Assembly: GCA_023665425.1 (NCBI GenBank)
Contig: JAMPDX010000001.1
Span: forward strand, 666,882 to 730,881
From: Muribaculaceae bacterium
GTDB lineage: Bacteria; Bacteroidota; Bacteroidia; Bacteroidales; Muribaculaceae
Direction: 5' to 3'
Length of the DNA: 64,000 nucleotides
The notes beneath the pieces were generated by a model, which was not told where the DNA came from, searched no databases, and was given only the letters and a program-made list of their open reading frames with translations. The number at the start of each line of letters is the position of its first letter. The first letter of the stretch is position 1. Both the position numbers and the translations under genes were made by a program. Of this stretch, positions 26,296 through 35,145 are shown one piece after another.

Positions 26296-27304
26296 TGATA
26301 AGCCGGTTATAATCATAGCCGAGGCCGGGGTCAATCATAATGGTTCCCTGGAGCGAGCACGCGACATGGTGTATGCCGCCAAGAAGGCCGGTGCTGATTA
26401 TGTAAAGTTTCAGACAGCTGTGCCCGAGCTTGTCATATCAACATACGCCCCCAAAGCCGAGTATCAAAAGGACACCGATGGCGAGAGCCGTTCCCAGCTC
26501 GAAATGTGCAAGGCCATACACCTTCCCCTCACTGACTATACCGAGTTGAAGGCTCTGTGCGATGAGGTGGGGATAGGGTTCATGTCCACTCCCTTCGATC
26601 TTGTCAGCATAGATGTACTGAACGCTATTGGTCAGGACTTTATGAAGGTGCCAAGCGGCGAAATAACCAATCTGCCTTATCTGCGCAAAATAGCGCGAGG
26701 CACTACACCGGTGATTCTTTCTACCGGCATGGCCACAATGGATGAGATCTCCACAGCGATCGATATACTCACTGCCGGTCCCCTCACCAAGGATGATATC
26801 ACCGTGCTTCATTGCAACACAGAATACCCCACTCCCATGCGCGACGTTAATCTGAAGGCTATGCAGACCATTGCACACGAGTTAGGGGTTAAGGTGGGCT
26901 ATTCCGACCACACTGTCGGTATTGAGGTGCCGATAGCTGCGGTGGCACTCGGTGCCAATGTGATAGAGAAGCATTTCACCCTGTCGCGCCAACTCCCCGG
27001 ACCCGATCATCGTGCATCGCTTGAGCCCGATGAACTTGCCGCCATGGTACGCTCCATTCGCAATATCGAAGTGGCATTAGGAAACGGTATCAAGCAAGTA
27101 TCCGAGAGTGAACGAAAAAATATGGTTGTGGCTCGCAAGAGTATCGTCGCCCTCCGGCCTATTAAGAGGGGAGAGCCCTTCACCGAAGAAAACATCACCG
27201 TGAAGCGCCCCGGCAGTGGTGTCTCACCTATGCGTTGGGATGAGGTGCTGGGCCTGCAGGCGCCACGCGATTTTGCCGCTGACGAACCCATTGAAATCCT
27301 TTAA
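26285..27304 (+). CDS. legI: Nonulosonic acid synthase (NeuB/LegI family)
   Basis: A 339-residue enzyme that condenses phosphoenolpyruvate with a six-carbon amino sugar to form a nine-carbon acid. The TIM-barrel part has IIAEAGVNHNGS (residues 9-20), FQTAVPE, STPFD, KVPSGEI, ILSTGMAT, LHCNTEYPTP, GYSDHT and IEKHFT. The C-terminal SAF (antifreeze-like) domain covers about 280-335. The context favours 2,4-diacetamido-type substrate (LegI) over N-acetylmannosamine (NeuB), but the sequence alone does not settle it. It overlaps the ATP-grasp gene by 11 bp. Confidence 0.93.
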   Translation: MATDDKPVIIIAEAGVNHNGSLERARDMVYAAKKAGADYVKFQTAVPELVISTYAPKAEYQKDTDGESRSQLEMCKAIHLPLTDYTELKALCDEVGIGFMSTPFDLVSIDVLNAIGQDFMKVPSGEITNLPYLRKIARGTTPVILSTGMATMDEISTAIDILTAGPLTKDDITVLHCNTEYPTPMRDVNLKAMQTIAHELGVKVGYSDHTVGIEVPIAAVALGANVIEKHFTLSRQLPGPDHRASLEPDELAAMVRSIRNIEVALGNGIKQVSESERKNMVVARKSIVALRPIKRGEPFTEENITVKRPGSGVSPMRWDEVLGLQAPRDFAADEPIEIL

Positions 27305-27306
27305 CC

Positions 27307-28437
27307 GTGCGCATAGCCGTTGCAACCACCACACGTGCTGACTGGGGTCTACTGTCTCCCTTGGCGAGCACACTTGCACAGAGAGGTGCTGATGTGAAAA
27401 TCATTGCCTCCGGGATGCACTATATGCCTGCCATGGGACTGACATATAAGGAGATTGAGGCCGACGGTTTCGAGATAGCAGCTGCTGTGCCCACACCGGA
27501 AGATGCAACCGAAGAGGCGGCAACGTGTATCACCGGTTTTGCATCAGCTCTCTGTAGGATAAAGCCGGACTGTTTGATTTGTCTCGGTGACCGCTTCGAG
27601 ATGGTGTCAATAGCCTTGGCAGCCTCGATGGAGAGGGTTCCTATAGCGCATATAGCCGGCGGTGCTATCTCCGAAGGGGCTTTTGACGACTCTTTTAGGC
27701 ATGCTATCACCAAGTTGGCAAGTCTGCACCTCACCGAGACTCCCGAATATCGTCGCCGCGTGATAAGCATGGGCGAGGCTCCCGACCGGGTAATATGTAC
27801 CGGTGCTATTGGTGTGCATAATATACTGAATATAAAGCCGATGACCAAGGATGAGCTTGAGCAATCAATCGACTTCAGGCTCGACGGGACAACTCTGCTG
27901 TGCACAATGCATGCAGCTACCCTCGACCCTCGCCCGGCTACTCAACAGCTGAATGCCCTACTGCAGGCATTGCGTCTACGCCCCCACTTAAGAGTACTCT
28001 TCACACATCCAAATAATGATGTCGACCCACGCCCCCTCATCAGAATGTTGAACGCCTTTGTAGCGTCTAATCCTCAGAATTATAAGGTGATACCCAGCCT
28101 TGGGCGCTTACGCTACATTTCCGCATTGCATTATGTGGCATCCGTGATAGGCAACAGTTCCGGCGGGATAGTAGAAGTGCCCTCCATGCATATTCCCACT
28201 CTTGATATAGGAATTCGGCAACGTGGACGAGCCCATGCTCCATCAGTAATACACTCAGACGGCGACACATCTTCAATCATCCAAGGGCTTGACACCATAA
28301 TGTCGCCTGATGTGAGAGCCATCGCTCGCACAGCTGACAATCCTTACTATCAGCCCAATACCCCTGACCTTATGGCTGACACCATCCTTGCTACAGATTT
28401 CAGCACCATTCTCCCCAAAAAGTTTTACGAACCATGA
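27307..28437 (+). CDS. legG: Hydrolysing UDP-sugar 2-epimerase (NeuC/LegG family)
   Basis: A 376-residue GT-B-fold enzyme that epimerises C2 and removes the nucleotide to release the free amino sugar for the synthase. Landmarks are TTTRADWGLLSPLA at the N-terminus, CLGDRFEM, PIAHIAGG, LCTMHAAT, FTHPNND and IGNSSGGIVEVPS in the C-terminal domain. The start is GTG, 2 bp after the legI stop. The donor (GDP- or UDP-) is inferred from the PtmE/LegB context as GDP-linked. Confidence 0.9.
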   Translation: MRIAVATTTRADWGLLSPLASTLAQRGADVKIIASGMHYMPAMGLTYKEIEADGFEIAAAVPTPEDATEEAATCITGFASALCRIKPDCLICLGDRFEMVSIALAASMERVPIAHIAGGAISEGAFDDSFRHAITKLASLHLTETPEYRRRVISMGEAPDRVICTGAIGVHNILNIKPMTKDELEQSIDFRLDGTTLLCTMHAATLDPRPATQQLNALLQALRLRPHLRVLFTHPNNDVDPRPLIRMLNAFVASNPQNYKVIPSLGRLRYISALHYVASVIGNSSGGIVEVPSMHIPTLDIGIRQRGRAHAPSVIHSDGDTSSIIQGLDTIMSPDVRAIARTADNPYYQPNTPDLMADTILATDFSTILPKKFYEP

Positions 28438-29114
28438 GTACTCTCTATCTTATCCCGGCCCGTGGCGGCTCCAAAGGAATTCCCGGCAAAAATATAAAGC
28501 CGTTCTGTGGCAAACCGCTGATTTGCCATTCCATAGACAATGCACGTGCCTTGGCTGATGACGAGCTCATTTGCTTGTCTACAGACTCTGAAGAAATCAA
28601 GCGAGTAGCCGAAGACTATGGGCTGAAAGTGCCGTTCCTCCGCCCGGATTATCTGGCCACCGACACTGCCGGCAGCCGCGAGGTGATGCTCCATGCTCTC
28701 GACTTTTATCGAGATAAGGGATATGAAATAGACCGCCTTGTTTTGTTGCAGCCCACCTCTCCGTTGCGTCGTCCGGAGGATATTCAGGGTTGTCTTGACC
28801 TCTATACCCACGAATTGGACATGGTGGTATCCGTAAAGGAAGCGGCCACCAATCCATATTACAATGCCTTTGAGCAGGACAAAGATGGCTACCTGCATAT
28901 CAGTAAGGGCCCGGGCACATTTACTCGTCGTCAGGACGCCCCCAAGGTGTGGGAATACAATGGCGCCATTTATGTCATTAACCCGATATCTTTGCGAGAC
29001 AAACCCATGGGCCTCTTCGAGCGTCGTGTCATGTACCCAATGCCCTCAGTCCGCTCAGTAGACCTTGACACACCCACAGATTGGATTATAGCCGAAGCCA
29101 TTGCAAAGGGTTGA
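28434..29114 (+). CDS. legF: CMP-nonulosonic acid cytidylyltransferase (NeuA/LegF family)
   Basis: A 226-residue enzyme that activates the nine-carbon acid with CTP. It starts with the signature LIPARGGSKGIPGKNIKPF (residues 6-24) and contains LQPTSPLR near 101 and the metal-site segment PTDWIIAEAI near the end. It is the last gene of the operon and overlaps the upstream gene by 4 bp (ATGA). No sialyltransferase-like enzyme follows, so transfer to the glycan must be encoded elsewhere. Confidence 0.93.
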   Translation: MSTLYLIPARGGSKGIPGKNIKPFCGKPLICHSIDNARALADDELICLSTDSEEIKRVAEDYGLKVPFLRPDYLATDTAGSREVMLHALDFYRDKGYEIDRLVLLQPTSPLRRPEDIQGCLDLYTHELDMVVSVKEAATNPYYNAFEQDKDGYLHISKGPGTFTRRQDAPKVWEYNGAIYVINPISLRDKPMGLFERRVMYPMPSVRSVDLDTPTDWIIAEAIAKG

Positions 29115-29119
29115 TATGA

Positions 29120-29605
29120 TTAGCGACCTACTGTCACTGTCACGGGGCCAATGCTTACTTGATATGGTGTGAGCCCTTGTTTACGTGCCGGTGGAGTGCG
29201 GAAGTAATAGAAAGTGTGGGTGGCATCCCACGAGGGGAATTGAAGCCTGACGGTTTGTCCCGGCAGGATATTTACCTCTCTCGGCAATGTGCGAGTGTGC
29301 AGTTCAACACCCCCCATCGACTTGTAGATGATGTTGAAGCTGAGCCCTTGAATGGTGTCAGACTCCAGATTGTTTGTCACGAACAGCGACTCTTGAGTGG
29401 CATTATGAGGCTTGTCGTAGCCGAAAAATCTGACAGCTCTCCGAGCTTCCTGGCCGCTGTAGACACGGGTGCTGTCAATCGCCACAGATGCCTCATATCG
29501 TTGCTTAATGGCTTTCTCATCTACCTTAGTGACGATGCGTCGCGGCGCCGCTGTTATGCATAGTGCCGCGATAACTGTCGTTGTCAGTAAGATTAGCTTT
29601 TTCAT
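29120..29605 (-). CDS. Exported protein of unknown function
   Basis: A 161-residue protein with a signal peptide (MKKLILLTTTVIAALCITA). The mature part has an early charged region and a beta-rich C-terminal domain (LFVTNNLESDTIQGLSFNIIY, then PSWDATHTFYYFRTPPAR). Its NxLxSDTIQG and interstrand pattern recall FxLYD-like immunoglobulin-fold domains, but this is a weak match. It lies 10 bp after the DUF3078 gene on the same strand, so it is probably part of that operon. It is convergent with legF, with a gap of only 5 bp. Confidence 0.75.
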   Translation of the reverse strand: MKKLILLTTTVIAALCITAAPRRIVTKVDEKAIKQRYEASVAIDSTRVYSGQEARRAVRFFGYDKPHNATQESLFVTNNLESDTIQGLSFNIIYKSMGGVELHTRTLPREVNILPGQTVRLQFPSWDATHTFYYFRTPPARKQGLTPYQVSIGPVTVTVGR

Positions 29606-29615
29606 ATCGAGGAGA

Positions 29616-30974
29616 TTATTTGGATGAGAAGGCGTATCTGAAGCCGAAGCTGAGTATCTCCTTGAGCATCCAGTGACGCCAGCGGTCGCTCATGGCGTCG
29701 GAGGTAGTGTCATACCTCAGATGTACATATATCTGAGTGGAGAGGAAGCGATTTATGGTAAAATTAAATGTATTCTCCCAGTCCCCCTGAAAGTCGGCAT
29801 AGTTGGTAAACAAGAACAGACGAGAACGCCATGACACATTGGCTAACAGGTCCCAATTGAGGGTCACCTCGGCATTGCTACCCCACTGGCTGTTGGTAAG
29901 TCGCCCGGCAGTGATACCGAATTGTGTGGGGTCTACGGCATGGTCTATACAAGTCTTCAGATTATACGAGAGGGGAGCTATCGAGACATTCAGCTTCAAG
30001 CGCTTGCGCATAGTGGTGGTGGAATATGTCATACCAATACCGAGGTTAAGCTCACCCGGCGATAGGAAGGCGGCCTTACGCGTATATGAGTTCTCGCCGT
30101 AGACGTTCAGTATCTGTGTCTTGAGTTGAGTAGTGAAGCTATAGAACCACTTGTGCTTGGCGCGGATACCAAACTTCATGTTGTATTGCAACAGGTCCTC
30201 GGAGACAGAATACTTATGAATTGAATCCTGCGGTGTAGAGTTCAAGCCAAGTTTGTATGACAAAGTGCTCTCAAATAGGATAGAGGGATGATACACCTCG
30301 TTCAGACGCACATCCCAAAGTAAATTTACCAACAATGACAAATTGTTGTTACCACCCTGATACCAGTTTGGCGACAAATAGGCCTGCGAGAATTGCAGCG
30401 AGGCATCGGTCTTGTGCAGCCAGTTGGTGCGACGTACATTCTCTATAGCCTCAGGCTGAATGGCTACAGGCTCCTCCATGGGTATATCAGCTATCAGGAA
30501 ATCGTTGGTACGGTCTTCAGTCTGCATCAATTTGGGAGGCTCCGGCAGAGTCCATGACAGGTATATGGCCTTGTCGGGATGTTGTATGAGGTATTGCTCA
30601 ACCATTTCAGCAGTGATAGCATCGGCTCGTGATGGCTTGAACAAGGGTGTCTGCTCTCGGGCATACACATACGGTGAGAGTGGAATGGGAGCAGGCTTGA
30701 AACTGATATGTTGCGGTTTGACGTACGGGCGCACCATCATTGGCATCAGCGAGAGGGGTATATTGAGTGTGTCAGCATGAATGTGCGAGAGGCTGAACAT
30801 CAACTCTTGGATACCTCGCGGCTCAAGCTCCGGAGAGAAATCCTGTGCGTCAAGATGCTCAGGGGAGGCCTGTAAAGGCCCTTCCTGAGCATTATATGTC
30901 ACCGGCAGCACAGCGTATGCCTGCATAGCCAATGTGAAGATGATAAGTATAGAATACAGTCTTAGCCGGGTCAT
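29616..30974 (-). CDS. DUF3078 outer membrane protein
   Basis: A 452-residue predicted outer membrane barrel. It starts MTRLRLYSILIIFTLAMQAYA (signal peptide); the upstream frame runs into the protease gene, so this ATG is preferred. After a Pro-rich linker of about 150 residues, the DUF3078 part includes WLHKTDASLQFSQAYLSPNW and YQGGNNNLSLLVNLLWDV, and ends in amphipathic strands and FGFRYAFSS. The function is not known for this family. It lies 22 bp after the S41 protease gene. Confidence 0.82.
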   Translation of the reverse strand: MTRLRLYSILIIFTLAMQAYAVLPVTYNAQEGPLQASPEHLDAQDFSPELEPRGIQELMFSLSHIHADTLNIPLSLMPMMVRPYVKPQHISFKPAPIPLSPYVYAREQTPLFKPSRADAITAEMVEQYLIQHPDKAIYLSWTLPEPPKLMQTEDRTNDFLIADIPMEEPVAIQPEAIENVRRTNWLHKTDASLQFSQAYLSPNWYQGGNNNLSLLVNLLWDVRLNEVYHPSILFESTLSYKLGLNSTPQDSIHKYSVSEDLLQYNMKFGIRAKHKWFYSFTTQLKTQILNVYGENSYTRKAAFLSPGELNLGIGMTYSTTTMRKRLKLNVSIAPLSYNLKTCIDHAVDPTQFGITAGRLTNSQWGSNAEVTLNWDLLANVSWRSRLFLFTNYADFQGDWENTFNFTINRFLSTQIYVHLRYDTTSDAMSDRWRHWMLKEILSFGFRYAFSSK

Positions 30975-30996
30975 AGTAGGTGCTGAAGCGGGAGAA

Positions 30997-32613
30997 TTAC
31001 TTAGTCTGACGGAGGATTTCGTCATACTCGGGCCCCTCGATTATTCGTACGGCCTCTACGAAAATCGGGTCCATGGGATTATAAATTTTGTCGTAAGTCT
31101 GCGACTCATATATATCTCGCCCTATCAGGCCCTTAATCATGGTGATAAGCATGGCTTTGGAGCGGTCATATTCCTCCTGATTGAAGCTGACTCCTGCCTC
31201 TTCGCCACGTTTTATCACATCATTGAGCATATCATCGGTGACTTGGAAGCCGGCGATGTACTCGATGTCAGTCTTATACAACTTCTTGAGTGACTTGCGA
31301 TTAAGGTCTACATAATTGACTACGTATGGCAATATCACATTCTTGGCGCTCAAGTCGCGCAAGTATTTGGTATTGGGCATAGTGTCGAGCGGCACGAATT
31401 TATCAGGGGATATGCCACCGCCGCCATACATCTTGCGACCCAGATTGAGTGTGTACACCGCCTTCTCTTCATCATACTTTATTGAGTCGGGGTGCATGAG
31501 CTCCCCATGGTCGAAGCGGTCTACAAGGTCCTTGCGGTAAGCGTCAGCATCCCCCTTGTCGTATGGGCGCTGTATATCGCGGCCGGTCGGGGTGTAATAG
31601 TGGGCCACCGTCAGACGTATCATTGACCCATCAGGGAAGGGGATAGGGCGTTGTACCAAACCTTTGCCAAATGTACGACGACCTACTATCACGCCGCGGT
31701 CATAGTCTTGCACGGCGCCGGAGGTGATTTCGGCAGCTGATGCGGTGTACTCATCCACCATTATCACCAATCGGCCCTCGTCAAACAGCGGTGACTTTCC
31801 CGACGGTTCCACATATAAGTTCTGACGGCGAGAGTTGGTTCCCTCGGTGTATACTGCCAGAAGGTGCGGGGGCAGCAACTCGCCGAGCAGCTCTACTGAC
31901 GCATTGAGGTAACCGCCTCCATTAGCTGTAAGGTCGAGGATAAGGTTATGCATCCCCTGCTTTTCAAGTTTGTTGTAGGCCTCTTTGAACTCCTTGGGTG
32001 TCTCGGCGCCAAACTTGTTGAGCTTGATATAGCCGGTGGCCGGGGTCACCATGTAAGCGGCATCTACGCTGTAGATAGGTATCTCGTCTCTTGTGACACG
32101 GAATACGATGGTGTCTGAGGTATTGCCGCTCATGCGCAAAGTCTTCAGATTGACGACGGAGCCTTTGGGACCGCGAAGATACTTCATGATGTCCCGTGTG
32201 GTCATCTTTTGGCCGGCAATCACAGTGTCGTTGGCTGAGAGAATACGGTCGCCGGGCAAGATACCTACTTTGGCCGATGGTCCATTAGGCACCGTGGAGA
32301 TTACATAAACTGTATCTTTGACAAGATTATAAGTGATACCGATACCGGAGAAGTTGCCTTCGAGAGGCTCATTCAGTTCGCGTGTCTCCTTTGGGTCGGA
32401 GTATGAGGAGTGGGGGTCCAGTTTGTCAAGCATACCCCTGATGGCATCTTCCACCAGCTTGTCTTCATCCACTGTATCGACATACAGCTGCGCGATGGCC
32501 TGCTCGGCATAGCGAAGCTTGTTGAGCGGCTGGTTGGTGCTTCCTATATGTATTTGTGCCATACCCACGCATGCTATAGCGCTGATGGCCAATGGTATAA
32601 ATATCTTCTTCAT
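30997..32613 (-). CDS. S41 C-terminal processing peptidase with PDZ domain
   Basis: A periplasmic serine protease of about 538 residues. It has a signal peptide (1-19), an N-terminal helical segment, a PDZ domain (about 85-165: GNFSGIGITY, PSAKVGILPGDRI) and the protease core with Ser292 (EYTASAAEI) and Lys317 (RTFGKGLVQ), the Ser/Lys dyad. The family trims the C-termini of exported proteins. The start MKKIFIPLAISA at 32613 is 10 codons inside the longest frame and gives a clean signal peptide. Its order after coaD and parE is typical of Bacteroidales. Confidence 0.95.
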   Translation of the reverse strand: MKKIFIPLAISAIACVGMAQIHIGSTNQPLNKLRYAEQAIAQLYVDTVDEDKLVEDAIRGMLDKLDPHSSYSDPKETRELNEPLEGNFSGIGITYNLVKDTVYVISTVPNGPSAKVGILPGDRILSANDTVIAGQKMTTRDIMKYLRGPKGSVVNLKTLRMSGNTSDTIVFRVTRDEIPIYSVDAAYMVTPATGYIKLNKFGAETPKEFKEAYNKLEKQGMHNLILDLTANGGGYLNASVELLGELLPPHLLAVYTEGTNSRRQNLYVEPSGKSPLFDEGRLVIMVDEYTASAAEITSGAVQDYDRGVIVGRRTFGKGLVQRPIPFPDGSMIRLTVAHYYTPTGRDIQRPYDKGDADAYRKDLVDRFDHGELMHPDSIKYDEEKAVYTLNLGRKMYGGGGISPDKFVPLDTMPNTKYLRDLSAKNVILPYVVNYVDLNRKSLKKLYKTDIEYIAGFQVTDDMLNDVIKRGEEAGVSFNQEEYDRSKAMLITMIKGLIGRDIYESQTYDKIYNPMDPIFVEAVRIIEGPEYDEILRQTK

Positions 32614-32658
32614 AGTCTGTTGAGATTGGTCGCATCCGACCATAGTTTTTAATATAGA

Positions 32659-33102
32659 TTATGGCAAGAACTCTCTGACATCAACCCCATAGTGCTCTAA
32701 TTCGCGGACCATAGACGATGAGCAACATTCATGCTCGGGCAGGGAGTATAACAAGACGGTCTCTATGCCGGAGATGCGCCTGTTTACGTCGGCCAAAGTG
32801 CGTTCATACTCAAAGTCTTGCACAGTGCGTATACCACGTATCAAGAATTTTGCCCCCATTTCGGCGGCAAAGTCCACCGTCAAGCCCTCATAGGAGTAGA
32901 CCTCGACACGCGGCTCTTCTTCATACAGATTGGCGATAGAACGTATGCGGCGTGCTATCTCATCAGCCTCAGCCTCAGCCTTCTCGGCATTGATGCCTAT
33001 CGCTATGATGATGCGGTCAAACAGGGGGAGAGCACGGTCTACCACACTTTTATGCCCAATGGTGAAAGGATTGAATGTACCTGGAAAGAGTGCTATTCTC
33101 AT
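32659..33102 (-). CDS. coaD: Phosphopantetheine adenylyltransferase
   Basis: Transfers AMP from ATP to 4'-phosphopantetheine, the fourth step of coenzyme A synthesis. The 147-residue protein has the nucleotidyltransferase motif GTFNPFTIGH (residues 8-17), IRGIRTVQDFEYE near 88 and the C-terminal SSSMVREL (usual ISSTxVRE). It starts 9 bp after the parE stop and is followed by the S41 protease gene. Confidence 0.95.
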   Translation of the reverse strand: MRIALFPGTFNPFTIGHKSVVDRALPLFDRIIIAIGINAEKAEAEADEIARRIRSIANLYEEEPRVEVYSYEGLTVDFAAEMGAKFLIRGIRTVQDFEYERTLADVNRRISGIETVLLYSLPEHECCSSSMVRELEHYGVDVREFLP

Positions 33103-33111
33103 ATAAATCTA

Positions 33112-35100
33112 TCAGCTGATTTGTGAATCATCTTCAATCACGAGGTTGTCAATGATGAAATTCTGGCGGTTCATTGTGTTTTTGCCCATATAGAACCCCA
33201 AGAGCTTGTCTACCGCATCGTCTCGCTTGAGAGTCACGGGGTCCAGGCGCATGTCCTCGCCTATAAACTCGCGGAACTCCTCTTCATTTATCTCACCAAG
33301 ACCCTTAAATCGGGTAATCTCGGCATTGCTGCCAAAATGTTCTATAGCCTCGATGCGCTCCTCGTCGGTGAAGCAATACCATGTGTCGCGCTCCTCTTTC
33401 GGTGGTTTGGCGGCAGTGGCATTTGGTATCTTCTTGCTGCTCTTGCGGCGCGTGGCCTTCTTGTTGCGCACACGGAACAAGGGGGTCTGAAGGATATACA
33501 CATGCCCCTTCTTTATCAAGTCCGGGAAGAATTGCAAGAAGAAGGTGATGAGCAGCAGGCGGATATGCATGCCATCCACATCGGCATCGGTGGCAATAAT
33601 CACCTTGTTGTAGCGGAGCCCTTCGATCCCCTCCTCAATGTTGAGAGCGGCTTGCAGCAGATTGAACTCTTCGTTCTCATATACCACTTTCTGGGTCAGG
33701 CCATAACTGTTAAGGGGCTTGCCTCGGAGCGAGAATACTGCTTGCGTCTGAGCGTTGCGGGCCTTAGTGATGGTACCGGTAGCCGACAGACCCTCGGTGA
33801 TGAAGATGGATGAGTCATCGCGTAAATCCTCCTTGCGAGAGTTGGCCTTGAAGGTATCGCTGTAGTGCACAGAGCAGTCGCGCAGCGCCTTGTTGTTAAG
33901 GCTCACCTTCTTGGCCCTCTCGCGAGCTATCTTGGCTACGCCGGCCATGGCTTTGCGCTCGCGCTCGCTGTCCTGTATCTTCTTGAGCATCACATCAGAC
34001 GTCTCAAGGTTCTTGTGCAGGTAGTCATCGAGCTCCTTCTTGACAAAGTCACCGACAAACTTATTGACGGTAATGGGGCTGTCCGGCGCTATCTCGCGGC
34101 TACCGAGTCGTGTCTTGGTCTGCGACTCAAACACCGGCTCTTGGATACGCACACTGATGGCGCCCACCATGCCGTTGCGGATATCGGCATATTCAAAACC
34201 CTTGCCGAAATACTCCTTGATAGTGCGGCTCACCCATTCACGGTAGGCGGTAAGATGTGTGCCTCCCTGGGTGGTGTGTTGGCCATTGACAAAGGAGTAG
34301 AATTCTTCCCCATTCTGGTCTGTGTGTGTCAGCACCATCTCAATGTCCTCCCCTTTGAGGTGAATTATGGGGTATAGGGGCTCTGCTGTAAGCCGTTCAT
34401 TTATAAGGTCAAGCAAGCCGTGGCGGCTGGAGTACTTCTTGCCGTTGAGATATAGTGCGAGCCCCACATTCAGATAGGTGTAGTTGCGCACCATATTCTC
34501 CACAAACTCCATATTGAACTTGTAGTTACGGAAGAGGGTAGGGTCCGGTGTAAAGCGCACAAATGTGCCGTTAGCCTCGGTAGTCTTTGTAAGTGGGGTC
34601 TCCTCCACGCAATCACCGCAATGATAGACCACACGCACACTCTCCCCGTCGCGGCAGCTCATCACTTCGCAGTCGGTAGACAAGGCGTTGACCGCCTTGA
34701 TACCCACACCATTCAGACCTACAGATTTTTGGAAGTTCTTGGAGTCGAACTTACCGCCGGTGTTGACATTTGAAGTGGCATCGCGTACCTTGCCCAGCGG
34801 AATACCGCGGCCATAATCGCGCACGGTGCAGGTGCCGGTCTCGGCGTCGATAGTGATGTCTATCTGCTTGCCGAAGCCCATATTAAACTCATCCACAGAG
34901 TTGTCTATTACCTCCTTGAGCAATACGTATATGCCATCCTCAACGTGTGAGCCATCGCCGAGTTTGCCAATATACATACCGGGGCGGCGGCGTATGTGTT
35001 CGTTCCATGCAAGGGTGATGATGGCGCTCTCGTCATACGTGCCGGCACCTTTTTGGGGTATGGGTTGAAGTTCCTCTAAGGGAGTGTCGAAAAGATCCAT
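33112..35100 (-). CDS. parE: DNA topoisomerase IV subunit B
   Basis: The ATPase subunit of topoisomerase IV, which decatenates chromosomes. The 662-residue protein has the GHKL ATP site ([34 protein letters not shown]), the transducer and a TOPRIM domain (ITEGLSATG, then [11 protein letters not shown], and TDADVDGMH). The form EGLSATG instead of GyrB's EGDSAGG points to ParE. A basic insert ([13 protein letters not shown]) lies in the C-terminal part. parC is not in the window. Confidence 0.92.
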   Translation of the reverse strand: MDLFDTPLEELQPIPQKGAGTYDESAIITLAWNEHIRRRPGMYIGKLGDGSHVEDGIYVLLKEVIDNSVDEFNMGFGKQIDITIDAETGTCTVRDYGRGIPLGKVRDATSNVNTGGKFDSKNFQKSVGLNGVGIKAVNALSTDCEVMSCRDGESVRVVYHCGDCVEETPLTKTTEANGTFVRFTPDPTLFRNYKFNMEFVENMVRNYTYLNVGLALYLNGKKYSSRHGLLDLINERLTAEPLYPIIHLKGEDIEMVLTHTDQNGEEFYSFVNGQHTTQGGTHLTAYREWVSRTIKEYFGKGFEYADIRNGMVGAISVRIQEPVFESQTKTRLGSREIAPDSPITVNKFVGDFVKKELDDYLHKNLETSDVMLKKIQDSERERKAMAGVAKIARERAKKVSLNNKALRDCSVHYSDTFKANSRKEDLRDDSSIFITEGLSATGTITKARNAQTQAVFSLRGKPLNSYGLTQKVVYENEEFNLLQAALNIEEGIEGLRYNKVIIATDADVDGMHIRLLLITFFLQFFPDLIKKGHVYILQTPLFRVRNKKATRRKSSKKIPNATAAKPPKEERDTWYCFTDEERIEAIEHFGSNAEITRFKGLGEINEEEFREFIGEDMRLDPVTLKRDDAVDKLLGFYMGKNTMNRQNFIIDNLVIEDDSQIS

Positions 35101-35145
35101 TATGTAGAGATGTTTTCTTAGGTGAACATTTTGAGTTTACGAGCT

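Noticed and set aside
26285..28437. Plain sialic acid (Neu5Ac) pathway with NeuB/NeuC
   Set aside because: A LegB-type dehydratase in the same operon and a PtmE-like gene in the window point to a 6-deoxy nonulosonic acid; not fully excluded.
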